64,000 nucleotides of DNA, taken from assembly GCA_019651435.1 (NCBI GenBank), contig BOYI01000001.1:372001-436000 (forward strand), written 5' to 3'. The translations under genes were made by a program, and so were the position numbers. The notes beneath the pieces are model-generated. The model did no database searches. It was not told the DNA's origin and worked only from the letters and a program-made list of their open reading frames with translations. Each line of letters begins with the position of its first letter. The stretch's first letter is position 1. Below, in pieces: positions 39,007-47,690 of the stretch. The DNA is from Pelagibacteraceae bacterium (lineage in GTDB: Bacteria > Pseudomonadota > Alphaproteobacteria > HIMB59).

Positions 39007-40263
39007 ATGCAAAAAGTAATAATTGAAGGTCCTGTCACCTTAAAAGGTGAAGTTAATATTTCAGGTTCCAAAAATGCCTCTCTTCCAATTATGATTTCTA
39101 CTGTCTTATCTAAAGGAAGTTGTTTGATTAGCAACGTTCCCAATCTTCGTGATACAAGATTTTTAGTTTCTATTCTTCAAGACTTAGGTTGCAAGGTAGA
39201 TTTTCAAAAAAATATTTTTGCTGTTCATAATTCATCAATTAAAAAAAAATCAGCTGATTACGAATATGTTCGTCAAATGAGGGCTTCTATAGTTTTGCTT
39301 GGACCCGTTATAGCAAGATATCCAAAATTTAAAATAGCTCTTCCTGGTGGTTGCTCGATTGGAACCCGAGGTATTGATTTACACTTAGAGGCCTTGAAAT
39401 TAATGGGTGTGAAAATTTCTATTCGTGGTGGCTACGTAATAGCAGATCGAAAAAATAAACAATTAAATGCCATCAATCACAAATTCTCAAAAATTAGTGT
39501 AGGAGCTACTCAAAATATTTTGATGGCTGCTACTCTGGCTAATGGAAAGACAGTTCTCAAAAATTGTGCGATAGAGCCTGAGGTAATTGATCTGATCAAT
39601 TTTCTTAATAGTTGTGGTGCAAAAATTTCCATTAAAAATAGAACAATTACAATTTTAGGTGTCACAGAACTCGAACTACAAAATCACGAAGTTATTCCAG
39701 ATAGAGTAGAGGCGGGGTCTTATATCTTGGCTGTGATGGCAACAAAAGGAAAAGTTATAATGAAAGATTTTGAACCCAGACATCTCGAATTTCCATTGAA
39801 TATCTACCAATCTATGGGATTAAAAATCAAAAAAGTATCTAATCGGTCTTATGAACTTAGTTGTAGAAATTTAAAAACAATTAAAAAAATCAATACAAAA
39901 GAATATCCAGGATACCCAACTGACCTCCAAGCACAAATTATTGCCGCATTATTAAAAACTGGAATAAAATCTCGAGTGACAGAAAATATTTTTGAAAATA
40001 GATTTATTCATATTCCTGAGTTAAGACGATTTGGAGCCGATTTAAAATTAAAGGATAAAACCGTTGAGATACAAAAAGTAAGTGAACTTTATGGGGCAGA
40101 GGTGATGGCAACCGATATTCGTGCAAGTTTTTCTCTTATTATTGCCGCTATTATGGCCAAAGGCACCACTACGATTGATCGAATTTATCACTTAGATCGA
40201 GGATATGAAGATTTTGATTTAAAATTAAAAAAATGTGGCGTAAACATTAAAAGGAAAAAATGA
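39007..40263 (+). CDS. murA: UDP-N-acetylglucosamine 1-carboxyvinyltransferase
   Basis: An intact 418-residue EPT-family enzyme that transfers enolpyruvate to UDP-GlcNAc in the first committed step of peptidoglycan synthesis. Features are SGSKNASLPIM with the catalytic lysine region, the PEP-binding cysteine at residue 116 in LPGGCSIGTRG (fosfomycin target; E. coli numbering Cys115), EYPGYPTDLQAQ, and a C-terminal DIRASFSLIIAA. Its stop overlaps the hisG start (ATGA), the usual alphaproteobacterial murA-hisG-hisD order. Confidence 0.97.
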   Translation: MQKVIIEGPVTLKGEVNISGSKNASLPIMISTVLSKGSCLISNVPNLRDTRFLVSILQDLGCKVDFQKNIFAVHNSSIKKKSADYEYVRQMRASIVLLGPVIARYPKFKIALPGGCSIGTRGIDLHLEALKLMGVKISIRGGYVIADRKNKQLNAINHKFSKISVGATQNILMAATLANGKTVLKNCAIEPEVIDLINFLNSCGAKISIKNRTITILGVTELELQNHEVIPDRVEAGSYILAVMATKGKVIMKDFEPRHLEFPLNIYQSMGLKIKKVSNRSYELSCRNLKTIKKINTKEYPGYPTDLQAQIIAALLKTGIKSRVTENIFENRFIHIPELRRFGADLKLKDKTVEIQKVSELYGAEVMATDIRASFSLIIAAIMAKGTTTIDRIYHLDRGYEDFDLKLKKCGVNIKRKK

Positions 40264-40892
40264 ATTCAAATTTAATTATTGCTTGCCCTAAGGGCAGATT
40301 AGAAAAAAAGGTTGTCAAATATCTTGCCGATCGTGGCTTAGAAATTGAAAAAGCATTTTTTGATGATGAAATTCGAAAACTGACATTTGATACGAATTTT
40401 AAAAATATAAAAGTAATAAAACTGAAACCTTCAGATATTCGATCATATACAATCCTTGGTGCTGCAGATATAGGATTTGTTGGATATGATGATATTTTAG
40501 AGAATTCATCAGAAAATATTGTGCTTTTACAAAAGACGTCTATTGGCAAATGTAGAATTTCAATTGCCTCAGATCGAAAAAAAATAGATTTTTCTGAAAA
40601 AAAGGTATTTAAAGTTGCAACCAAATTTCAAAATATATCAGAGCAATATTTTCGTGATCTTAATATACAAACAGAGACGATCAAACTAAATGGATCAATC
40701 GAATTAGCTGTCAAATACGGAGTAGCAGATTTTATTTTAGACTTAGTTCAATCTGGAAAGACTCTCAAAGACAATCAACTATATGAAAATGTAATTATTA
40801 ATAATGATATCTCTACAGTAATTATTAGTAGTTACTATGCCTATGACACTAAAAAAGTATTTATAAAAAAACTCTTAACTAAAGGTTTATAG
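40260..40892 (+). CDS. hisG: ATP phosphoribosyltransferase, short form
   Basis: A 210-residue enzyme joining ATP and PRPP in the first step of histidine synthesis. Features are LIIACPKGRLEKK, LGAADIGFVGYDDILE, KTSIGKCRISIASDRK, VATKFQNISEQYF and the PRPP loop region LNGSIELAVKYGVADFILDLVQSG. The length shows the short form that needs a HisZ partner for activity; hisZ is not in this window. The start overlaps murA by four bases and the stop overlaps the hisD GTG by one (TAGTG). Confidence 0.95.
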   Translation: MNSNLIIACPKGRLEKKVVKYLADRGLEIEKAFFDDEIRKLTFDTNFKNIKVIKLKPSDIRSYTILGAADIGFVGYDDILENSSENIVLLQKTSIGKCRISIASDRKKIDFSEKKVFKVATKFQNISEQYFRDLNIQTETIKLNGSIELAVKYGVADFILDLVQSGKTLKDNQLYENVIINNDISTVIISSYYAYDTKKVFIKKLLTKGL

Positions 40893-42161
40893 TGAAAATA
40901 GTTAGTAAAAATTGGATTTTATCCAACTTAAATTCATCTCTTAAGGCTTCTACCTCAGTTTCTTCAACTGTAAAATCAATCATAGAGGATATAAAAAAAA
41001 ATGGCGATAGGGCAGTTTTAAAATATGTCAAAAAATTTGAAAATCCTAAAGCTACAATTAAAAATATCAAATTATCAAAACAAGTTTTAAAGAGCGCATA
41101 TAACTCTATATCTAAACAAGATAAAGAGGCTTTAAAGTTAGCTTATAGAAGAATTCACTACTATCACACTAAACAAAAGAAAACTTCTTACTCTTATAAA
41201 GATCAACTTGATACTAAGTTTTATATACAATGGAATCCCATTGATAATGTAGGTCTGTACATCCCTGGTGGTATGGCTTCTTATCCTTCGACAGTTTTGA
41301 TGACTACAATTCCTGCAAAATAGCAAATGTTCCAAATATTATGCTTTGTGTTCCCTCAAAAATGGAATTACATCAAATTTAACATTAGCCGCAGCTCACC
41401 TTTGTGGTGTTGATCATGTTTATAATATTGGTGGAGCCCAAGCTATAGCTGCTTTTGCTTATGGTACTAAAACAATTAAAAAGGCCGATAAAGTTTTTGG
41501 TCCTGGCAATCAATTTGTAGCTGAAGCAAAAAAACAACTTTTTGGTACCATTGGTATTGATCTACCTGCAGGCCCATCTGAAGTACTTGTTATCGCTAAT
41601 AGTAAATCTAATCCAAATTGGATAGCCTATGATGTTCTTGCTCAAGCTGAACATGATCCTAATGCTAAGACTTATGTTGTTAGCACATCTAAAAGTTTAC
41701 TTGAGAGTGTAAAAAAAGAAATTTCTTCATTAATTAAAAATTCTAAAATTCAAAATGTTGAACAGTCTATCAAAAATCATTGTTTTCTAATTCACTCTCA
41801 AGGCAAAAAAGAGATTTATGAAATTTCTAACTTTATTGCCCCTGAGCACCTTCACATTCACTCAAAGTTTTCTAAAGATTTATTAAAAAATATCATCCAT
41901 GCAGGATCGGTTTTTGTTGGAGAAAAGGCACCTGTGCCTCTTGGGGACTACACTATTGGCACTAATCATGTTTTGCCCACTGATCAAACAGCAAAATTTG
42001 CTTCTGGACTTGGCGTGGATGATTTTATGAAAAAAACTGTCTTTATTAATGCTGGAAATAAAACTTTAAAGATAATTTCTAAACCTACGACTCTTTTAGC
42101 TAGAAAAGAAGGTTTAGAGGCTCATGCATTATCTGTTGAAATTAGAAAAATCAAAACATAA
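40892..42161 (+). CDS. hisD: Histidinol dehydrogenase (two frameshifts)
   Basis: HisD carries out the last two oxidations of histidine synthesis with zinc and NAD. The first ORF (GTG start) reaches VGLYIPGGMASYPSTVLMTTIPAK. Two A deletions (about 41322 and 41358) separate it from the second ORF, which holds LAAAHLCGVDHVYNIGGAQAIAAFAYGT, VFGPGNQFVAEAKKQLFG, DLPAGPSEVLVIA, LAQAEHD, PEHLHIH and GDYTIGTNHVLPT. Restored length is about 424 residues, the normal size. Metal-binding glutamine, histidines and aspartate motifs are all present, so the gene is functional in all likelihood. Confidence 0.95.
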
Positions 42162-42173
42162 TATACACAAAAT

Positions 42174-42395
42174 ATGTCCAAAGAAGATGCAATCGAATTT
42201 CAAGGTGTAGTTTCAGAACTACTACCCAACGCTATGTTTAAGGTTAAGCTTGATAATGATCATGAGGTTATAGCACACACATCAGGTAAGATGAGAAAAA
42301 ACAGAATTAGAGTGTTGGCAGGAGATAGGGTTACTGTTGAAATGACACCATACGACTTAACTAAGGGCAGAATTACATTTAGGTCAAAAAACTAA
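42174..42395 (+). CDS. infA: Translation initiation factor IF-1
   Basis: A 73-residue S1/OB-fold protein with the nearly invariant IF-1 sequence: [67 protein letters not shown]. It binds the A site of the 30S subunit during initiation. It follows hisD by 12 bases and precedes the RNase gene by 28. In many alphaproteobacteria a maf gene sits between infA and the RNase; it is absent here. Confidence 0.98.
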   Translation: MSKEDAIEFQGVVSELLPNAMFKVKLDNDHEVIAHTSGKMRKNRIRVLAGDRVTVEMTPYDLTKGRITFRSKN

Positions 42396-42423
42396 TGAAT
42401 TATTTTTTAAAAGGAGCAATGCC

Positions 42424-43550
42424 GTGTCTACAAAACTTATTGTCACAAACTACAAAAATTTCAAATGTGGAGTCAAACTTAATGAAGGAGAATTGGTTAA
42501 TATTCGATTTCAACCCAATGAAGATGTTCAAATTGGAGATATTTATAAAGTTAGGATAGCTGAGATACTCCCGAACGATAGCGGAGCTTTTGTTACTTAT
42601 GGTAAAGGAGACCAAAGAGGTTTTTTTAAGCGTATCAATTTACCTAACGGTGATAAAGTACATGAAGGCCAATCCCTTTTGCTTCAAGTAAGGAGCATTG
42701 GTTCCAAGGATAAAGTCCATTTATTTACAAACAATATCATTCTTACAGGTAAATTTATTAACCTTCTGCCTTATGGTGATGAAATTATATTGAGTCGAAG
42801 AACTCGAAAAATTTAGATACTAATCAACAAGATAAAATTATGGATGCATTAAGTGAGTCTGAGGTTGGACTGATTGCAAGACACAATTTAGTTCCTGAAA
42901 ACTTAGATATTGCTCAAGCAGAACTACAATCATTGAACCAGCAATGGAAAGATATCGAATTAAATGCAAAAGAATTAAATGAAGAAGGTTTAGTTTTTCA
43001 AAATACTTACTTTGATCAAAATTTTGTTTGTGATTATTCAGATAAAAATACTGATCAAATTATTTTTAGTGATCACGATCGTTTGAAAAAGTTAAAACTT
43101 GGGATGAAGGACTTGACTCTAGTTTTGCTAATATCTGCGAAGAGATGTCTTCTGAACAAATTGAAGAACACTTTAATTTAAGCGAAAAAATTGATTATCT
43201 AATAGGTCACCAGTATGAACTCCCAAGTGGTGGTAATATCATGTTTGGAAAAACAGATGCCTTGACAGCTATTGATGTTAATACTGGAAGTGCAAAAAGA
43301 TTTGATACAAATCGTGAAGCTATTCAACTAATTGCTAAGCTTAATAAAATTAAAGAATATTTCTGGCAAAGTTGTTATTGATCCAGTTGCTAGTGATCAC
43401 AATACTCTTCGTAAACTTGTTGGAATGCTAAAAAATGAATTCCGTGATGATCTGAGCATCACTAATGTTTATGGCTATACTCGTGGAGGACTATTGGAGT
43501 TAAGTAGATCTAGAAATGATCGATCAATTGATGAATTAAATCTAAATTAG
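42424..43550 (+). CDS. rng: Ribonuclease E/G family protein, short form (three frameshifts)
   Basis: Four overlapping ORFs form one RNase E/G-type endoribonuclease of about 375 residues. A GTG start at 42424 follows AAGGAG at good spacing. The S1-like domain shows IGDIYKVRIAEILPNDSGAFVTYGKGDQRGFFKR. The catalytic DNase-I-like part has KTDALTAIDVNTGSAKRFD (metal-binding aspartates), KVVIDPVASDHNTLRKLV and a YGYTRGGLLELSRSR ending. It lacks the long scaffold tail of RNase E and resembles the small alphaproteobacterial RNase G placed after infA. It would process rRNA and mRNA 5' ends. Confidence 0.85.
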
Positions 43551-43565
43551 TAATTAAAATTGAAA

Positions 43566-43641
<76 letters not shown>

Positions 43642-43749
43642 ATCGAACGTAATTTCTATTATATAAATTTTATCTTTTCTACTAAAAATTAACGACTTTT
43701 TGAAGGATATGATAATTTTTAAAAATCATGAAGAAGGGAATCATATGTC

Positions 43750-44121
43750 ATGACAAATTTTGAAAAGGTAAAACAATTTATGCAGACTTTTGGACAAGAG
43801 GTAAAAACAAAAGCATCTTTTAGTGATGAGAAAACAAATCAATTAAGATTAGATCTCATTTCGGAAGAATTAGAAGAACTTAAAAATGCAATGGAAAGTA
43901 AAGACTTATTAGAAGTAGCAGATGCGTTAACAGATATACTTTATGTAACTTATGGGGCAGGGCATGCCTTTGGAATAAATTTAGATAAGTGCTTTGATGA
44001 AGTTCAAAATTCTAATATGAGCAAGTTAGGTGCTGATGGAAAACCTATTTATAATGAGTCAGGTAAAGTTATGAAAGGCCCAGATTATTTCAAACCAGAC
44101 CTCTCTAAATTTTTAAGCTAA
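43750..44121 (+). CDS. MazG-like nucleotide pyrophosphohydrolase superfamily protein
   Basis: A 123-residue all-alpha protein. RLDLISEELEELKNAMESKDLLEVADALTDILYVTYGAGHAFG has the EExxE..(12-28)..ExxD metal-binding pattern of MazG/PRA-PH enzymes, here EELEEL and EVADALTD. The tail contains NMSKLGADGKPIYNESGKVMKGPDYFKPDL, as in phage and bacterial MazG-like single-domain proteins that hydrolyse non-canonical nucleoside triphosphates. It stands alone downstream of tRNA-Phe. Its stop shares CTAA with the stop of the convergent SnoaL-like gene. Confidence 0.8.
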   Translation: MTNFEKVKQFMQTFGQEVKTKASFSDEKTNQLRLDLISEELEELKNAMESKDLLEVADALTDILYVTYGAGHAFGINLDKCFDEVQNSNMSKLGADGKPIYNESGKVMKGPDYFKPDLSKFLS

Positions 44122-44441
44122 TGATCTAAATTGGTGGCTGCAGTTTCCATGAAAATGACTTTACCATCTTTAAACTTATAATGTGCCATTACAGCCTGCC
44201 TTTTTCCATCTGAAAAATTTACTATTGAATGATCAAATCCAACTTCCTCATTTTCAAATAAAACTCTTGGTGGTTTTTCATTTTTTACATCACCACTTTT
44301 AACCCACTCAATAACCTCACTTTTTCCTATGCTCGTGCCACTTGAGTGAAAATAAAATTCAAAATCATCATGAAGTATTTCCTCCATGCTAGATGTATCG
44401 ATTTCCTCAATAGCTTTATTCATTTTTTCTAGTATTGACAT
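44118..44441 (-). CDS. SnoaL-like (NTF2 fold) small protein
   Basis: A 107-residue protein with the NTF2-like layout: an N-terminal helix with LEKMNKAIEEIDTSSMEEILHDDFEFYFHSSGTSIGKSEVIEWV, then strands HSIVNFSDGKRQAVMAHYKFKDGKVIFMETAA. Members act as isomerases, ligand-binding proteins or accessory subunits; no specific role is visible. It has a strong ribosome-binding site (AAAGGAGGATC) and is the last of four small genes on this strand. Confidence 0.72.
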   Translation of the reverse strand: MSILEKMNKAIEEIDTSSMEEILHDDFEFYFHSSGTSIGKSEVIEWVKSGDVKNEKPPRVLFENEEVGFDHSIVNFSDGKRQAVMAHYKFKDGKVIFMETAATNLDH

Positions 44442-44459
44442 ATTGATCCTCCTTTTTAA

Positions 44460-44771
44460 TCAGTCGGTGAATATCATTCTCATTTCATCTTGCATCGTTC
44501 CATGTACCATAACTTTAGATAACTTTTCTTGAAGGTCGATATATTTAGGATCAGCAGACATAGCCATATCCTTATCATAATCTCCATCAAACATTTCACC
44601 TATCAAAGTCTCTCTAAAAGATCTTGGGTTCCCGCCGATTTGAAATGAAAAATAGCTTTGAGAGTCAGGAAAATGAACCTTTCTAACTTCTGCTAGTCCT
44701 TTACATATTTCCATGGCATCATTGAGTTTATCGTCCTGAACTGTAAATGTTCGAGAATATATTCCCTTCAT
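44460..44771 (-). CDS. Small hypothetical protein (possible dimeric alpha/beta barrel)
   Basis: The start is set at ATG 44771 (MKGIYSRTFTVQDDKL), preceded by GGAGAG at correct spacing; the track's longer version runs into the cupin gene. The 103-residue product has a beta-alpha-beta opening and DAMEICKGLAEVRKVHFPDSQSYFSFQIGGNP, then a helical DMAMSADPKYIDLQEKLSKVM segment. Alternation and size suggest a ferredoxin-like dimeric alpha/beta barrel, but I recognise no named family. It lies one base downstream of the cupin stop. Confidence 0.6.
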   Translation of the reverse strand: MKGIYSRTFTVQDDKLNDAMEICKGLAEVRKVHFPDSQSYFSFQIGGNPRSFRETLIGEMFDGDYDKDMAMSADPKYIDLQEKLSKVMVHGTMQDEMRMIFTD

Positions 44772-44772
44772 A

Positions 44773-45120
44773 TTACTCTCCCCATGCTCCATGAAATTCA
44801 ATCATTACAGCTTTTTCATCGCCAACTACCCATCCATCATGACCAGGGTCAATAGAATAAGCTTGTCCAGCTGAATATGAAGCTTCTGTTCCATCATCCA
44901 TTTTTACACAAACAGTACCTTGAGCAATATATCCCAAATGCTTTGTTTGACAGCTTTCAGTGCCAACATGAGGTTTTACGTCATTTGACCATTTCCATCC
45001 AGGCTCTGCAGTTATTCTCATTACTCTTTGATCTCCAACTTTACAGACATCCACTGTTGCATTGTTGAATGTATTAATTTGATCGTCGGGATTATTAAAA
45101 TCCCTTACATCTACTCCCAT
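44773..45120 (-). CDS. Cupin domain protein
   Basis: A 115-residue single-domain cupin. RVMRITAEPGWKWSNDVKPHVGTESCQTKHLGYIAQGTVCVKMDDG contains the first motif with histidines and a glycine-bounded strand, and SAGQAYSIDPGHDGWVVGDEKAVMIEFHG contains the second motif (PGHDGWV). Such proteins bind metal or small ligands; the conserved histidines suggest metal. It has the best ribosome-binding site in the cluster (AAGGAGGATAT) and is the second gene of the small quartet. Confidence 0.82.
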   Translation of the reverse strand: MGVDVRDFNNPDDQINTFNNATVDVCKVGDQRVMRITAEPGWKWSNDVKPHVGTESCQTKHLGYIAQGTVCVKMDDGTEASYSAGQAYSIDPGHDGWVVGDEKAVMIEFHGAWGE

Positions 45121-45132
45121 ATATCCTCCTTG

Positions 45133-45432
45133 TTAGTCCGTACTTACTGGTGTTAATTCAAATAAATCGATACTTTGAATACACTCATCATAAATAGGTT
45201 TCATCACAGGATTTCTTCCAGATACAAAATCCTTCATTGCTTGCTCATCATGAACATGAACTTTAAACATGACACCACTCTTATCTGGTAATATTCCTGG
45301 AACTGTTTTTTCCACATGAGCAACTTTTCTTCTTTCAGCCATGCCTTCTTCAGACTGCATGAAACCCATGAACTTTTCAAAATGACCTTCACCTTCTTTG
45401 AATTTTCCTATCGCTAACATTATTTTTTCCAT
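45133..45432 (-). CDS. Small hypothetical protein heading the cupin quartet
   Basis: A 99-residue protein beginning MEKIMLAIGKFKEGEGHFEKFMGFMQSEEGMAERRKVAHVEKTVPGILPDKSGVMFKVHVHDEQAMKDFV. Beta-alpha-beta alternation suggests a dimeric alpha/beta barrel like that of the third gene in the group. No family recognised. AGAGGAG lies upstream of the ATG. It is the first of four tightly spaced small genes (spacers of 12, 1 and 18 bases), so they are one operon. Confidence 0.6.
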   Translation of the reverse strand: MEKIMLAIGKFKEGEGHFEKFMGFMQSEEGMAERRKVAHVEKTVPGILPDKSGVMFKVHVHDEQAMKDFVSGRNPVMKPIYDECIQSIDLFELTPVSTD

Positions 45433-45536
45433 TTGTAGTACTCCTCTATGAATATGATAACAAATTTTAGCAAAATTAATTAAAAATCATTACAAATTTA
45501 ATATGAATTGAATGCATAACGAATGCTCTTAATGTA

Positions 45537-45686
45537 TTAAAAAAAGATAATTACCACTAAAATACAAACAACGTAATAGATGACTCTATTTCTTAAATAT
45601 TTCCAAAAATCATTTCTTCTTCGAAAATAAAAAATTAACTCTGCTATTATTGCAATGAGGATACAGAGTAGAATTGATTTTATCAT
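45537..45686 (-). CDS. Possible 49-residue membrane protein downstream of tmRNA
   Basis: An ORF reads MIKSILLCILIAIIAELIFYFRRRNDFWKYLRNRVIYYVVCILVVIIFF. Two hydrophobic helices flank a strongly basic amphipathic loop (FRRRNDFWKYLRNR), a layout that random sequence seldom gives. It is encoded on the tmRNA strand about ten bases past the tmRNA hairpin. No clear ribosome-binding site is seen, and it is below the ORF-track length cut. No family recognised. Confidence 0.45.
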   Translation of the reverse strand: MIKSILLCILIAIIAELIFYFRRRNDFWKYLRNRVIYYVVCILVVIIFF

Positions 45687-45692
45687 AATATT

Positions 45693-45955
45693 GAGAGGGG
45701 CGTTCTGTTGCCCGGCCGCCCCAAAGCCGCGCTTACCTAATTAGATTAAGCAGCGAGTGCTAATTCATTATCGTTAGCAATTATTTTAAGTTTCTATGTC
45801 GAAGAAACGCTTACAACGAGCAAAAACTATATCTTTCAGAGCACGTCAAACCTATATCACCCCCAAATATTTTTTTGGTGGAGGTGTCGGGTACCGCCCC
45901 CGAGTCCGATACACCTAGTACATATAGCGTTTATTGCTATAGTTGATAAACAACG
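45693..45955 (-). ncRNA. ssrA: Circularly permuted (two-piece) tmRNA
   Basis: On the minus strand the acceptor piece comes first, ending TCGGG-GGCGGTA-CCCGA (T-arm) then CACCTCC-ACCA at 45876. An 11-base AT spacer (45865-45875) follows, then the coding piece starting GGGGGTG at 45864, which pairs with CACCTCC as a seven-base acceptor stem. The tag reading frame at 45746-45778 encodes ANDNELALAA and a TAA stop; ALAA is the proteolysis signal. A GGGGCG/CGCCCC hairpin (45697-45722) lies near the 3' end. The permuted order is characteristic of alphaproteobacteria. Outer ends are approximate. It rescues stalled ribosomes with SmpB. Confidence 0.93.
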
Positions 45956-45994
45956 GGGATAATATAATCTTAATAATGAATCTTTTAAACACCT

Positions 45995-46920
45995 ATGAAA
46001 AAAAAATCTGCAAAATTACCTAAATTTAAAGAATTTAAAACCACTCGAGCGACATCTACTGCGTTAGAGAAGATTTTATACAAACCTATCCCCATTCTTG
46101 ATCATGGCTTTATCGTGTTATTGACTATATGGGCACTGATCAATCAATTGTTCAAGCTGCGAGAGTTTCTTACGGTGAGGGAACAAAAAAATTAAGAGAG
46201 GATAGAGGTCTCATTCGCTATCTTTTAAGCCATTGGCATACAACTCCATTTGAGATGTGTGAAATCAAATTCCATATTAAATTACCAATATTTGTTGCCA
46301 GACAGTGGATTAGGCACCGCACTGCTAATGTAAATGAATATTCGGCAAGGTATTCAGTATTAGATAAAGAATTTTATATTCCAGAAATGGATCAATTAGG
46401 ATCACAGTCAACTACTAACAAACAAGGTCGATCAAATACATTAGATAAAAAATTTGCTAAGCATGCGCAAGATTTGATCAAAAAAAATTCAGAACAATTG
46501 TATGAAGATTATCAAGATCTTTTAAATGGAAAACTTTTAAATAATGATGAGTATGTAGAAGGAGAAGGACTAGCTAGAGAATTAGCAAGAACAACATTAC
46601 CATTAAATTATTACACTCAATGGTATTGGAAAATAGACTTACATAACTTGATGCATTTTTTACGTTTGCGAGCTGATAGTCATGCCCAATATGAAATTCA
46701 GATTTATGCTGAAAAAATGGTCGAAATTTTAAAGAAATGGGTCCCATTAACTTATGAGGCTTTTGAAGATTATCGCTCAGACTCTTTCCAACTCTCAAAA
46801 GAGGCAGCAAAACTTCTAAAAGATATTTTAGCAAATAAGAAAATTAAACCATCTAATTATAAATTATCTTTAAGAGAAATCAGAGAGATTGAAAATAAAT
46901 TTGATATTAAAGTTTCTTAA
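45995..46920 (+). CDS. thyX: Flavin-dependent thymidylate synthase (one frameshift)
   Basis: ThyX makes dTMP from dUMP with FAD and methylenetetrahydrofolate. The first ORF reaches YKPIPILDHGFI. Restoring one C near 46113 gives [30 protein letters not shown], entering the second ORF. The ThyX motif RHR-X7-S is present as RHRTANVNEYS, preceded by FHIKLPIFVARQW, with LRLRADSHAQYEI near the C-terminus. Restored length is about 308 residues. Its presence suggests the organism may lack ThyA. The stop shares TTAA with the stop of convergent mrp. Confidence 0.95.
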
Positions 46921-47664
46921 TTTTTAAATTTATTTGTAATTGAAATAGCAATATTTTCAAATTGCTTACTGTAATCATCTTTGTAATCAAAACAGTATGG
47001 CTTACCCTCATCACAACTTTTGGGAATATTTAAATTAAAAGGAAGTTCTTCAATTAAATTAATATTTTCTTTTAAGAGTATTGACTTTGTTTTCGACTCT
47101 CCAAAAATAAATTTCTTCTGATTATTTTCTTCAAGAAAAGACATATTTTCTACAACACCCAAAATAGGAACTCCAACTTTGATGAACATATTAATTCCTC
47201 TTATCACATCTTTTAAAGAGAGAAGTTGAGGGGTGGTGACTATTAAAGTACCATCTAATTTAAGTTTTTGAGACATTGAGATTTGAACATCTCCTGTTCC
47301 AGGGGGGAAATCCACAATAAGATAATCTAATTCACCCCAATGTGTCTTATTAATAAGTCCATCGAGTCCTTTTGCAAGCATTGGACCTCTCCAAACCACA
47401 GCCTGATCCTCATTGACTAGGAAGCCTATGGACATTGCTTTGATACCAAAAACTTCAAATGGAATAAATTTTCCCTCTTTCACCTCAGGTTCTTTGTCTC
47501 CAATCCCAAGAAGAGTAGGCACACTTGGGACCGTAAATATCAGCATCTAGAAGACCTACTTTGTATCCTTGATTGGCTAAAGTAATTGCAATATTGCAAG
47601 ATATAGTTGATTTTCCAACGCCACCTTTACAACTGGATATTCCAAAACAGGTCTTGATATTCAT
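46917..47664 (-). CDS. mrp: Mrp/NBP35-type iron-sulfur carrier ATPase, short form (one frameshift)
   Basis: A 248-residue P-loop ATPase that carries iron-sulfur clusters. The true start at 47664 gives [26 protein letters not shown], the deviant Walker A with an unusual cysteine where SGKGG is normal. LLDADIYGP follows. One extra A near 47530 breaks the frame; without it the sequence reads [34 protein letters not shown] and VVENMSFLE are family hallmarks. The N-terminal DUF59 domain of longer Mrp proteins is absent, and the C-terminal CxxC pair seen in many Mrp homologues is not obvious. Confidence 0.9.
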
Positions 47665-47690
47665 CTATTAAACACTACATATAATGTATC

